Shown here: one piece after another, positions 1 to 8,906 of the stretch
Layout of the letters: every line of letters starts with the position of its first letter
How positions within the stretch are numbered: position 1 is the first letter of the stretch
NCBI RefSeq assembly: GCF_003344345.1
Contig: NZ_QPIP01000012.1
Coordinates: forward strand, 1-33,960
Length of the DNA: 33,960 nt
Source: Wolbachia endosymbiont of Cylisticus convexus
GTDB taxonomy: Bacteria > Pseudomonadota > Alphaproteobacteria > Rickettsiales > Anaplasmataceae
Direction of reading: 5' to 3'
Program-made: the position numbers and the translations under genes
Notes under the pieces: generated by a model
The model's database searches: none
Told to the model about the DNA's origin: nothing
Seen by the model: the letters and a program-made list of their open reading frames with translations, nothing else

Positions 1-165
1 CATCAACTATGTTTTTTAAAATTTTTTGAATTTAGTCTTATTACAACTCTTATTTATAGTTTTGTATTCTTATTCAATTGAAAAACGTATTTTTGGCAAT
101 AAAAACCCTAGTTCATTACAGAAAGAAATTTATATCAAACAACTACCACTGCTTAGATCTTATGA

Positions 166-211
166 TTAATGAATATGTGCTTTAAATTTGTGTGGCGCGC
201 ATATTCATTAA
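166..211. repeat. Inverted repeat downstream of IS110 transposase
   Basis: Positions 166-180 and 197-211 are inverted copies that match at 14 of 15 bases (core gaatatg / catattc), separated by 16 bases. The structure lies just past the 3' end of the minus-strand transposase. It could be a transcription stop or part of the element's end. Nothing else was recognised in positions 1-165. Confidence 0.55.
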
Positions 212-231
212 CCTATTTTCTTATGCAGATT

Positions 232-1179
232 TTAAAAATTTGCGTTAATTGCTTCTTTAAGCCTTGCATTAGCAATCACTATAATTTTGCGCATTAGAGC
301 TGTTATGACTACCATCTTCTTTTTACCTCTACCAATGAGAGCAGAATAAAAAGCACCAAGTGCAGATTTAGTCCTTGAAGCAGCCATCGCAGATGTAAAA
401 AGCTTTTCACGAACGTTCCTTCTGCCACCACTTATTCTGCGATAACCAATAGCTTTACCACTTTCTTTTGGATGCGGGGCAACTCCAGCAAGACTAGCAA
501 CTTCTTGCCTGCTTAAGTAGCCAAGTTCTGGCATCAAGCATACAAAATCTTGTGATAACTTTTTACCTATTCCTGGTACTGTTCTTATGATTTTTTGGCG
601 CTTTTTTAACTCTGGATTCTCATCGATAATTTTTTGTATGGCATCATTGAGCTCATCTATTTGACTGTTAAAAAAGTCAATAGTTTTTTGGCAACTTTCT
701 TTTATATAGTCGTTTTCAGGTGCTTTCAGTCTACATTTCTCTTGAGCTCTTATTTGTGTAAGGTCATCACGACGTTGACAAAGTGCAGCTAAGGCTGTTT
801 GTTCTTTTGACATAGGCACAAATAGAGATAGAGTACTATAACGCTCAAATCCATATTGAGCAAGGGCTCTTGCATCTGATTGATCAGACTTTGCTAAAAT
901 TCCATGAGATAAGGTAAAGCTTTTTACTTTGCGAGTATTAGCTCGATGTACAGCAACATTCTTATCAACCAGAAAGTGTGCTAAGCCAAGCTCATATTTT
1001 CCTGTATTTTCCAAAGTTACAAAAGAATTAGGTAGAATATTTGAAAAATTTTGAAACAATTGTTGCCAACCAGCAGCATTATTATCAAACTTGATAGTGT
1101 TCTTTTGGTTGTGAACTGCAGCAACATTTTTAAATTTTCCGATATCAATGCCAATAAAATTTTGATAAGATGTAATCAT
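232..1179 (-). CDS. IS110-family transposase, intact
   Basis: This encodes a 315-residue DEDD transposase of the IS110 group, which recombines circular element DNA with a target using a RuvC-like domain and a catalytic serine. The N-terminal domain shows the expected acidic residues: Asp in GIDIGK (near residue 11), Glu in LENTGKY (near 57), and the Asp pair in KSDQSDARAL. The C-terminal Transposase_20 domain begins at TVPGIGKK and includes RRISGGRRNVRE, where the family's serine nucleophile is expected. The frame is open from ATG to stop. It is the only intact transposase of the three IS110-type genes in this window. The three are too different in length and sequence to be copies of one element (315, about 444 and about 332 residues). 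The element ends were not defined. Confidence 0.9.
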   Translation of the reverse strand: MITSYQNFIGIDIGKFKNVAAVHNQKNTIKFDNNAAGWQQLFQNFSNILPNSFVTLENTGKYELGLAHFLVDKNVAVHRANTRKVKSFTLSHGILAKSDQSDARALAQYGFERYSTLSLFVPMSKEQTALAALCQRRDDLTQIRAQEKCRLKAPENDYIKESCQKTIDFFNSQIDELNDAIQKIIDENPELKKRQKIIRTVPGIGKKLSQDFVCLMPELGYLSRQEVASLAGVAPHPKESGKAIGYRRISGGRRNVREKLFTSAMAASRTKSALGAFYSALIGRGKKKMVVITALMRKIIVIANARLKEAINANF

Positions 1180-1390
1180 AATAACCTCGATTAGTTTTAG
1201 TTAATTTAAGATTGTAAACGGGTGCATATGTATGTCCCACACAACTATTCAAACGTATCGAGAGATAGGGCTAGTGTACCTTGATGAGCACGGTTGTATA
1301 GCCATTATTCTAGCGGTCGCACACGCCCGTGATAACTCCATTCCTATAGTGAGTGGAGTTATCTTCCCTCTTATCTCCTTTATATCATAT
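1180..1390 (-). ncRNA. Candidate IS110 bridge-RNA region upstream of the transposase
   Basis: About 200 non-coding bases precede the minus-strand transposase. They contain a perfect 10-base inverted repeat, 1331-1340 with 1354-1363 (gataactcca / tggagttatc), with a 13-base loop. IS110 elements are known to carry a structured bridge RNA in a non-coding end, most often on the 5' side of the gene. Position and hairpin fit, but target and donor loops were not assigned, so this is an inference. Confidence 0.35.
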
Positions 1391-1399
1391 TTTTAACTT

Positions 1400-2059
1400 A
1401 CAATATTCTACTTGTTTCTTTCTGATAAGTAGTCAGCTCTAGTATCCTTCCTAGGCCGAATAACAGGTATAATGTTGTATTTCCTGCATTCTTTATACAC
1501 ACTTCTTATATCATAAGCTGCATCTGCTCGAATAGAATATACTTATCACTTAACACATCACAGACCGATAAATAGTCCGGAAATTAGTATGCTTATTGCT
1601 TTCTTATCGTTTATGTTTAAAACAACGTGTAGTTTTCTTACTTGATCATAACGATTGTATTTTCTTTCTCGAATATTAAGTTTACTATGGCCACCATTGT
1701 TATTGTAGATACTAACTCTCGTGCTATCTATAGCAATTTCAATATTTTCCAAATCATCTTTATTGGTTCTATGGTCATCAATCTTCAAATTAAGCTTTTT
1801 AAATCTTCTGGAAGCTTGTGTATAGTGATAACCTTAAGTTTTTTGCCTATTTGTACCATATAACCTTTTACAAAACCTACAGCTTGTCTCAAGCCAATTC
1901 TAAAAAGATATGTGTATTAACTTTATCACTATAAGTGTACCTGCAACTTTTGGACTATTTTCATACCAATTTTCTATTAACAAAATGAAAAACATTTCCT
2001 CTTTTTTTGAGAAACTCGTTATATTCTCTTTGGTTACTTACTCTCATTTTTTGCGGCAT
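1400..2059 (-). pseudogene. Decayed IS5-family transposase
   Basis: The minus strand, read across several frames, gives a degraded IS5-type transposase. It starts at an ATG at 2059 (MPQKMRVSNQREYNEF), continues through LRQAVGFVKGYM and GKKLKV, then a stretch with AIDSTR (the family's catalytic Asp region) and RKLHVVLNI. It ends in RADAAYDIRSVYKECRKYN and PVIRPRK, which match the IS5 motif around the second Asp. Frameshifts and stops separate these blocks, and the C-terminal Glu region after about 1400 is not seen. It is a dead remnant. The 76-residue open stretch at 1558-1788 is its best-preserved part, not a separate gene. Confidence 0.75.
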
Positions 2060-2150
2060 AAGTTATACTTGTTTGAAAAATGCTTATTTTACAACAAAAT
2101 GCGTTACTAACCATATATTGAAAAGCTTTTCTCCTTACAATATAACACTA

Positions 2151-2385
2151 GCTATTCAACAAAGCCTTGCGGGTTATACGGGAGAAAAATTTGCAACTCA
2201 AATAAAAGATATTATTGGTGCAACTGTTGAAGTGATAAAGAGTAAGGAATTGCATACCTTTGCTGTATTGTAGAAAAGATGGGTTGTTTTTTGCTTGGTT
2301 AGAAAAATGTAGGCGATTGTGGCGAGCAGAAACTCAACACCAGCTTACAAATTTGCTTTCACTGCTCTACTCCTGAAAAGATTTT
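2151..2385 (+). pseudogene. IS5-family transposase, C-terminal remnant
   Basis: The plus strand begins with gctattcaacaaagcc (2151-2166), which matches an IS5-like end found inverted at 32044-32059 at 15 of 16 bases. It then runs directly into coding sequence for GYTGEKFATQIKDIIGATVE and, after a frameshift, a PKRWVV-type motif and a tail ending LLLKRF. These are the C-terminal blocks of an IS5-group transposase. The N-terminal two-thirds is missing, so the element end has been joined to an internal segment by deletion. It belongs to a different IS5 subgroup from the remnant at 1400-2059. Confidence 0.7.
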
Positions 2386-2525
2386 AAATAGGTTCTTAGA
2401 GTCCCTTTCACATAATGGTATGACATTCTATTTATGAATCAATGCTTTTAATATACAATAAGAACATTTTCGTTGTGATTCAGGTTTCTAGTATGTATAT
2501 TAATGAATCTTGTTTTCACTAAATA

Positions 2526-3632
2526 ATGAAAATAATAATTGTCATGATAATGTTATTGTATAGTAACTATACAATGGCAAACGAACGAATAAGTCTAGTG
2601 GATAAAAAACTATCTCAAGGATATGTAGCTCCAGTGCTTACAGAAGATAGCGTTATTTTATCAGACAAGCACGGCGCTTTATATTCCTTTGATATTGATA
2701 ACTCAAAGGCTATGAATTGGAAATTACACCTCTCACATAGGAAAAAAATTGGTAACATGAGCCTATCGCATTATGAAAAAAATGTTTTCTTTATAGTGGA
2801 TAACACTTTACACGCAATAGACGCAAAAACTGGCAAGATTGAGTGGGAAAAAGAATTGAGAGCTCCAGTAAGAGGGAAAGCAGCAGTAATAAATAATAAA
2901 TTGGTAGTATTGACTATTGATAATTATCTGTACGTGTTTGATATAAAAGATGGCAGCTCCGTTTGGGCTTATCAAAACGGTATCAATGAGGTTCGAGGTT
3001 TGTATTCCATATCGCCAACAATTTCTAACGATAAAATAATAGCACCATTTTCAAATGGTGAGTTAATAGCTTTTAATGAAGACGGTAAAAAATTGTGGAG
3101 CCAAAAATTGGCTACAAACCTTTTGACACAGCTCACAGATGTAACTACTACACCGAGAGTGCTTGGTGATACTTTAATAGCTACAAACAATTCTTATATT
3201 TATGGTATTGACGTGAAATCAGGGAATATTTTATGGTTAAAGTCACTGCAAGTAAAAAGTGTATCAGACATTGAATCATATTACAGTCCTCTTATTCCTC
3301 CAAAGGAGCAAAAAGAAGGCGGAAGAATTTTTATAGTTACTAAAGACGATAAAATAATTGGCCTGGATATAAAAAATGGAGAAACAGTCTGGGCATCTGA
3401 TTTAATAGAAAATACGCAATTGTTTGCTCCAATTATGCATGCCCATACACTGTGGGTGACAAGCAATAAAGGTTCAATGTTTGCTTTCCCTGGATCTGAA
3501 AGTGCAGGAAAGGTAGTCAAAGTACCTGGTAATGTGTTTCACACTCCAGTGTTTACTCACGATAAAATATATGTAACAACTGAGGGAAAAGGTGTTTATT
3601 CTTTAGAAAATAGGTTTGTTCTTTATGATTGA
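2526..3632 (+). CDS. bamB: PQQ-repeat beta-propeller protein, BamB-like
   Basis: This 368-residue protein has a short hydrophobic N-terminal signal (residues 1-18, ending TMA) followed by repeated PQQ-type blades. The blades repeat the pattern of a Tyr/Leu, then Ala/Phe-Asp, then a short turn, then W (AIDAKTGKIEWE, VFDIKDGSSVWAY, GIDVKSGNILWL, GLDIKNGETVWA). This is the architecture of BamB, the propeller subunit of the BAM complex that inserts outer-membrane proteins. BamB is normally a lipoprotein, but no Cys is seen near the predicted cleavage site, so it would be a soluble periplasmic form or be anchored another way. It starts at ATG 2526 and overlaps the next gene by 8 bases, suggesting a bamB-lpdA-xerC transcript. 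Another PQQ-propeller role is possible. Confidence 0.75.
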   Translation: MKIIIVMIMLLYSNYTMANERISLVDKKLSQGYVAPVLTEDSVILSDKHGALYSFDIDNSKAMNWKLHLSHRKKIGNMSLSHYEKNVFFIVDNTLHAIDAKTGKIEWEKELRAPVRGKAAVINNKLVVLTIDNYLYVFDIKDGSSVWAYQNGINEVRGLYSISPTISNDKIIAPFSNGELIAFNEDGKKLWSQKLATNLLTQLTDVTTTPRVLGDTLIATNNSYIYGIDVKSGNILWLKSLQVKSVSDIESYYSPLIPPKEQKEGGRIFIVTKDDKIIGLDIKNGETVWASDLIENTQLFAPIMHAHTLWVTSNKGSMFAFPGSESAGKVVKVPGNVFHTPVFTHDKIYVTTEGKGVYSLENRFVLYD

Positions 3633-5013
3633 TTATGACCTGATTGTTATAGGTGGTGGTCCAGGCGGTTATAAGTGTGCTATCGCTGCTGCAAAACTTG
3701 GATTGAAAGTTGCCTGTATAGATAAAAATAGCATTTTTGGTGGTACATGCTTGCGGGTTGGGTGCATACCTTCCAAAGCACTACTTCATTCTTCCTATCA
3801 GTATGCTCACACGAAAAATGATCTGTCGAAGTTTGGCATAAAAATTAAGGATGCAAGTTTCGATTTAAAAGAAATGCTAGGCTATAAGGACGCCAGAGTT
3901 CAGGAGCTTGGAAAAGGTATAGAGTATCTGTTTAACCTTCACAAAATCACTAAAATCAATGGACTTGGGAAAATTACTTCTTTTGACCAAGGTAATCTTG
4001 AAGTTTCAGTTGAAGATAAGGTGCTGAAGACAAAAAATATAGTAATTGCAACCGGTTCTGACGTTATTTCTTTGCCAGGAATTAATATCGATGAGAAAAG
4101 TATTATTTCATCAACTGGTGCATTGTCTTTAACTGAAGTACCAAAAAAACTTGTCGTAATCGGAGCCGGGGCAATAGGGCTTGAAATGTCTTCTGTATGG
4201 AGGAGGCTAGGGTCTGAAGTCACTGTAGTAGAATTTTTTGACAGAATCGCTGCAGCAATGGATGGAGAATTAAGTAAGTCTCTACTTTCTAGTCTACAAA
4301 AACAAGGAATAAAATTTTTACTTAGCACTAAAGTTGAGGGAATAAAACAAAGTAGTAACTCTTTGAGTGTGAAAGTTTGCTCTGTAAAAGATAATCAAAC
4401 AAACGCTATAGAGGCGGATAAGGTATTGGTGGCAGCAGGACGCAAACCATGTACTGATGGTCTTGGTATTGATGAAAAAATAGAAAAAGATAATCGCGGT
4501 TTCGTTCAAGTTAACAACAGATATGAAACTAATGTGAAAGGAATATTTGCTATTGGTGATGTGATTGGTGGAGCAATGCTTGCTCATAAAGCAGAGGAAG
4601 AAGGAGTGGCAGTTGCAGAGATAATAGCAGGACAGTCACCTCACGTTGATTATGAAATTATACCATCTGTCATTTACACTCACCCTGCGGTTTCTTCGAT
4701 CGGTAAAGCCGAAGAGGAACTCAAAAATGCTGGCTATAAGTACAAAGTTGGTAAATGTCAATTTGTTGCAAACGGCAGAGCAAAAATCACTGATGATGCT
4801 GAAGGATTCGTGAAAGTGCTGACTTGTAGCAGAGCAGATACAATACTAGGTGTGCATATCATAGGAGCATACGCTGATACGCTAATCAACGAAGCAGCGG
4901 TTGCAATGGCATATGGCGCAGCAGCAGAGGATATATACAGAATTTGTCACTCTCATCCTGATATAAATGAAGCCTTTCGAGATGCGTGCATCGATGCTTT
5001 CTTTAAAAAATAA
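3625..5013 (+). CDS. lpdA: Dihydrolipoyl dehydrogenase (E3)
   Basis: This flavoprotein reoxidises the lipoyl groups of 2-oxoacid dehydrogenase complexes (pyruvate, 2-oxoglutarate) with NAD+. The protein is 462 residues from ATG 3625; a TTG nine bases upstream (3616) is less likely. The FAD-binding GGGPGG motif lies near residue 9. The redox-active disulfide is in GGTCLRVGCIPSK (Cys42 and Cys47). The NAD-binding motif is GAGAIGLEM, the second FAD motif is AIGDV, and the dimer-interface active-site His-Glu pair is in SHPDINEAF near the C terminus. Length and all key residues are normal. The gene overlaps the bamB-like gene, and xerC begins two bases after its stop, so the three are probably co-transcribed. 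Confidence 0.95.
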   Translation: MIDYDLIVIGGGPGGYKCAIAAAKLGLKVACIDKNSIFGGTCLRVGCIPSKALLHSSYQYAHTKNDLSKFGIKIKDASFDLKEMLGYKDARVQELGKGIEYLFNLHKITKINGLGKITSFDQGNLEVSVEDKVLKTKNIVIATGSDVISLPGINIDEKSIISSTGALSLTEVPKKLVVIGAGAIGLEMSSVWRRLGSEVTVVEFFDRIAAAMDGELSKSLLSSLQKQGIKFLLSTKVEGIKQSSNSLSVKVCSVKDNQTNAIEADKVLVAAGRKPCTDGLGIDEKIEKDNRGFVQVNNRYETNVKGIFAIGDVIGGAMLAHKAEEEGVAVAEIIAGQSPHVDYEIIPSVIYTHPAVSSIGKAEEELKNAGYKYKVGKCQFVANGRAKITDDAEGFVKVLTCSRADTILGVHIIGAYADTLINEAAVAMAYGAAAEDIYRICHSHPDINEAFRDACIDAFFKK

Positions 5014-5015
5014 TT

Positions 5016-5960
5016 GTGGACCTCGGTTCAATCATTGAAAAATGGTATGAGTGGCTGAGGTGCAACAGATCTTATTCACCAAACACTTTAGAGTCATACA
5101 TGAGGGACTTGAAGGATCTTATAAGTTTCCTAAATACTCACATTGGTGGAGAAGTAAATGTCGGCACTTTGGAAAAATTGAGCGTACCTGAGTTAAGAAG
5201 TTGGCTTACCTCTCGTTACGCAAGAGGTGTGAATGCAAGATCTAACGCTCGTGCATTGTCAGTAATCAGAAATTTTTTCAAGTACATAAAAAACAACTAC
5301 AATATAGACAATGAAGCTGTATTTTCCTTATCAAGGCCAATTCAGAGAAGAACTCTGCCCAAAGCATTATCAATACCTGATATAAAAACTTTGGTGAAAG
5401 AAATGAAATTATCTGACTTGAGCGAACCTTGGGTGGTAAAAAGAGAAATTGCAATTATTGTCCTGCTATATGGTACAGGCTTAAGAATCAGTGAAGCGTT
5501 GAACCTTGGGGTTAGTGATATTAACAATGAAAGTTTAATAGTAACAGGTAAGGGAGATAAACAAAGGCAGGTATTTATTCTTCCGGTAGTAAAAAAGTGC
5601 ATACAAGAATATATAAAAGCTTGTCCTTACCTTGGCATTGACGATGAAGCACAATATCTTTTTTTGGGAGTAAGAGGAAAAAAATTGGGAAGAACTTATG
5701 TGGCTAATCGTTTGCAGAAAATAAGGAGAATATTAAATCTGCCAGAAATTTTATCTCCACATGCATTTCGTCATAGTTTTGCTACTCATTTGCTTCAGGA
5801 AGATATTGATATAAGATCAATACAACAACTGCTTGGTCATTCGAGTCTTGAGACCACTCAAGTTTACACTCACCTCAATTATCAAGATGTTTTTAATATG
5901 TATAAGAATTTCCAACAGAGTTTGAAGCACCGAACAGAAAAAATCTGTCAAACCACATGA
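5016..5960 (+). CDS. xerC: Tyrosine recombinase XerC
   Basis: This 314-residue recombinase resolves chromosome dimers at dif together with a XerD partner. It has an N-terminal SAM-like DNA-binding domain (about 1-95) and a catalytic domain with the full set of residues: Arg157 (TGLRISEAL), Lys179 (TGKGDKQR), His249 and Arg252 (HAFRHSF), His275 (LGHSSLETT) and the nucleophile Tyr284 (VYTHLN). The tail after YTHLN resembles XerC more than XerD, so xerC is preferred. The start is GTG at 5016, two bases after the lpdA stop, in a good operon position. It appears intact. Confidence 0.88.
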   Translation: MDLGSIIEKWYEWLRCNRSYSPNTLESYMRDLKDLISFLNTHIGGEVNVGTLEKLSVPELRSWLTSRYARGVNARSNARALSVIRNFFKYIKNNYNIDNEAVFSLSRPIQRRTLPKALSIPDIKTLVKEMKLSDLSEPWVVKREIAIIVLLYGTGLRISEALNLGVSDINNESLIVTGKGDKQRQVFILPVVKKCIQEYIKACPYLGIDDEAQYLFLGVRGKKLGRTYVANRLQKIRRILNLPEILSPHAFRHSFATHLLQEDIDIRSIQQLLGHSSLETTQVYTHLNYQDVFNMYKNFQQSLKHRTEKICQTT

Positions 5961-5989
5961 AGAAACTCTCCAGGTTTAGTTTTTAGTAG

Positions 5990-6149
5990 CTTTTAAATAT
6001 AATAATACAGGAAGCACTTTTGCAGTTATAACCGAATTCTTCACTGGTGCCATAAGTGCCCGTTTTGTAGCATGATTTTGGAAGGAACGATCGAACCATT
6101 GATGAAGCCATAGCGCTTCCCTATTATAAATATATAGGAGTTATCATGA
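5990..6149 (+). mobile_element. Truncated IS110 5' end (bridge-RNA-like region and start codon)
   Basis: This stretch is clearly related to the region upstream of the IS110 transposase at 7497. Shared blocks include gcagttata, tggtgcc-taagtgcccgt, agcatg-ttttg and aaccattgatg, then gcgcttc and a Shine-Dalgarno-like aggag before an ATG at 6146. Between the conserved blocks the sequence differs, as expected for guide loops of related bridge RNAs. The copy stops right after the ATG, where the group II intron begins at 6150. None of the transposase body is visible in this window, so the 3' part has been lost or moved. Confidence 0.65.
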
Positions 6150-7296
6150 GTGCGCCAAGCAAAGCGCGTAAAGTCCAGTTGGTCAATCCAGGCAAAGCCT
6201 AGCCAGCAGCTTGGAACAAACCACTATGCTGCGTAAGGTAACGAGCGTAGTAAAGCTAGTGGAACGGACAACACAGGGTACAACGAAAGTGAAGGTATTG
6301 AGTCCCGAAATTCTCGATGTCATAGAGGTCGACACTTTTCATATAGTGGAAGACAGCAAGAAGGGTAACAATAAGGCAAGTTATCACTCACTCTATCGGG
6401 ATCTGAGGCCGTACCATGTGTTGAGATGGAGTTTACGTAAACTTGGGAGATCCTTTGCATTCCTATTAAGGTACGCTGGAACAAGTCAACAAAGGCGAGG
6501 ACTGACGGAAGATGCAAAGGAAGTCGGACTGACTGATAGTACTCAGAGTGTGGGAAAGCCACATACAAGGGAGCAATATAGTGACTGGTTTAGGGATTGC
6601 TATGCCAATACAACGGAGGTTGGAATAACGTGCAAGGAAGACTAAATCAGATAGCAGTAAGAGCCAGGCAAGATAAACGATTGAAATTTACATCGTTAGT
6701 TCATCTGATAAACGCAGAGAATCTTGCTGAATGCTATAAAGAGCTAAAGCATAACAAGGCATGTGGTATAGACCAGGTGACAGTAGAAGCTTATGGAGAA
6801 AATCTCGAAGAGAAGCTTAGAACTCTGGTGGATAGTATGAAGAGAAAGCAATATCAACCGCAACCAGTGAAAAGAGTATATATACCAAAAGCTGGAAGCA
6901 AAGAGAAACGCGGACTCGGGGTACCATCAACAGAAGATAAGTTAGTCCAGATAATGCTGAAGAAGATATTAGAAAATATTTATGAAGCTAACTTTCTGGA
7001 TAACTCATATGGTTTTCGTCCTGGTAGAAGCTGTCATCAAGCGGTAAATGCACTAAATAAAGCAGTTATGTACAGACCAACTAACTATGTAGTAGAAGTT
7101 GATATCAAGAAATTCTTTGATAATGTCCAGCACAAATGGCTAATGAGATGTCTAAAAGAACGAATTGCTGATTCTAATTTATTATGGTTAGTAAAACGTT
7201 TTCTAAAAGCAGCAACGAACCAACAAACTGTTGGTTATACCAGAAAGAAACCCCTCTCTCCTTAAATTTCATTTTTATACTATCTTAGTATAATTG

Positions 7297-7496
7297 TTAT
7301 GAAGAAGCTACTTCTGCAGTTATAGCCGACTGATTCAGTGGTGCCGTAAGTGCCCGTAAAGCAGCATGGTTTTGAAGGTGACGGTTATAACCATTGATGG
7401 AGTCTATTCAGACTACCTCGTTTAGGAGAGTGCCTTATTTTACCGTCTCAAGCTGAAGCGCTTCTTCAATGATAAATTATATACTAGAGGTATAAA
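7297..7496 (+). ncRNA. Candidate bridge RNA of the nested IS110
   Basis: This non-coding 5' region precedes the transposase start and is homologous to 6006-6147. It holds alternating conserved and variable blocks and contains short complementary stretches. It is about 60 bases longer than the related copy because of an extra segment around 7401-7455. The call rests on the known location of IS110 bridge RNAs and on conservation between two copies; no covariance test could be made. Confidence 0.45.
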
Positions 7497-8824
7497 ATGG
7501 CAAAAGTAAAAAATAAGTTGGAAGTAATGAACCCTAATGCGGCAGGAATAGATATTGGCTCAGCTGTGCATTATGTATGTGTTCCAGAAGGAAGAGATGA
7601 ACAACATATCCAAAAATTTGGATGCTTTACAATGGATCTGCATAACTTAACAAAATGGTTGAAGAAGTGTGAAATTAAAACGGTAGCTATGGAATCAACA
7701 GTGGATTCCTTTGTTTCAGATACTTGAATCATATGGATTTGAAGTAAAATTAGTAAACGCACGGCATGTTAAAAACGTACCTGGTAGAAAATCTGGCGTT
7801 CAAGATTGCCAGTGGTTGCAACAGTTACATAGCTATGGACTGCTCCAAGGATCATTTAGACCAGATGATCAAATTTGCGTACTGCGTGGCTACGTCAGAC
7901 AACGTAATAATCTAATCAGAAGCGCAATACTCAACGCATGCAAGGCATTAATTCAGATGAACATTCAGTTACATAAGGCAATTAGTGATATTAACGGTAT
8001 AACAGGTATTAGGATTATTGAAGCGATAATTGAAGGTGAAAGAGATCCTGAAAAATTAGCTGAATTAAGGGATGGTCGAATAAAAAATGATAAATCTACT
8101 ATTGTAAAGGCATTAACAGGTGACTACAGAGAAGAACACTTGTTTACACTTAGGCAAGAATATGAAGCATATACCTTTTTCCAAGAGCAAATAAAGGAAT
8201 GCGATAGAAGCATTGAAAGCTATTATAAAGCATTTGAAACACAATCTGATGAAAGCAAACCAGTGAGTAAAGCAAAATGCAAGAAAAAAAATAGATCCAA
8301 ATTTTAATTTGCATGAAGAATTATACCGGGTTATAGGGATAGATTTTACTAAAGTTCCAGGATTCAATGTACTAAGCATACAGACCATAATCTCAGAGAC
8401 TGGTATAAACCATAACAAATGGCCAACAGAAAAGCATTTTTCGTCTTGGTTAGGGCTAAGTCCAGGTAATAAAATTACTGGAGAAAAAGTGTTTAGTACG
8501 AAAACTTGCAAAGTCACAAATCGTGCTGCAAATGCCTTACGACTCGCTGCGCATTGTGTATCAAAAAGTAATACCACTCTGGGTGCACAGTGCAGGAGAT
8601 GGAAAAAACGACTAGGAGCACCAAAGGCAATTACTGCTATGGCAAGGAAATTAGCATGTATCTTTTACAGTATGCTAAAGTATGGGCAAGAGTACGTCGA
8701 AAAAGGAATTGATTATTATGAAAAACTTTATCAAGACAGAGTTATGAAAAATCTGAGTAAAAAAGCTTCTGAATTTGGCTATATCCTGGTAAAAAAAGAT
8801 GAGTTAGTACAAGGAGTTTCTTAG
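7497..8824 (+). pseudogene. IS110-family transposase, two frameshifts
   Basis: Three consecutive frames join into one transposase of about 444 residues: 7497 to about 7700, then to 8307, then to 8824. The N-terminal domain has Asp in GIDIGSAV and Glu in AMEST; the next block holds KSGVQDCQWLQQLH; and the C-terminal Transposase_20 domain has a region around SWLGLSPGNKITG. The first break lies at about 7700, where the usual ESTG-x-Y/W motif is shortened; frame and missing residues fit an 8-base deletion. The second break, near 8303, fits one extra base. With +8 and -1 the length divides evenly by three. The sequence is otherwise well preserved, so inactivation may be recent. Confidence 0.85.
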
Positions 8825-8906
8825 GAGGAATAGTCGAAGGTGGGCAATATAAAGCAACCGAACAAGGCACACCGCAAGGTGGAATAGCTACCCCGCCAAC
8901 AATGTT

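Larger units (their letters stand above)
7213..8826 (+). mobile_element. IS110-group insertion sequence nested in the intron RT gene
   Basis: The ends are inferred from the split RT gene, which reads ...aaagcag before the element and gaatagtc... after it, with an AG-containing core possibly shared at both ends. Near the left end is a perfect hairpin, 7218-7225 with 7229-7236 (aaccaaca / tgttggtt). Then come about 200 non-coding bases likely to hold the bridge RNA, and a frameshifted transposase gene that ends two bases before the right junction. No long terminal inverted repeats are visible, as usual for the IS110 group. Confidence 0.75.
6630..8896 (+). pseudogene. ltrA: Group II intron reverse transcriptase, split and truncated
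   Basis: The N-terminal part (6630-7212) starts at GTG 6630, about ten bases after a GGAGG, and shows RT blocks 0-3: LNQIAVRARQDKRLKF, the KACGIDQVTVEAY block, VYIPKAGSKEKRGLGVPS, YGFRPGRSCHQAV, and VEVDIKKFFDNV with the first catalytic Asp. It breaks off after KRFLKA. The reading resumes beyond the inserted IS110 at 8827 with GIVEGG and continues to GTPQGGIATP (block 4). The YxDD block, thumb, maturase and endonuclease domains are absent because of the IS256 end downstream. The protein is dead. Confidence 0.85.
6150..8900 (+). mobile_element. Group II intron, interrupted and 3'-truncated
   Basis: The 5' end at 6150 begins gtgcgcc, fitting the GUGYG start of bacterial group II introns. About 480 bases of structured, GC-richer, non-coding sequence follow (ribozyme domains I-III and the start of IV), then an intron-encoded reverse transcriptase from about 6630. 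An IS110 element (7213-8826) splits the reverse transcriptase. The part beyond the split lasts only to about 8896 and is cut by an IS256 end. Domains V and VI and the 3' splice site are not present, so this intron cannot splice. The open frame at 6211-6645 overlies the ribozyme and is not regarded as a gene. Confidence 0.8.

Noticed and set aside
1642..2110. Plus-strand frames of 73 and 66 residues
   Set aside because: They are antisense to the IS5 transposase remnant, which accounts for the sequence.
3939..4587. Minus-strand frames within lpdA
   Set aside because: lpdA is complete with all motifs on the plus strand; these are shadows.
6211..6645. 144-residue open frame before the reverse transcriptase
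   Set aside because: It lies over the structured 5' part of the group II intron and its product matches no protein pattern; open by chance.
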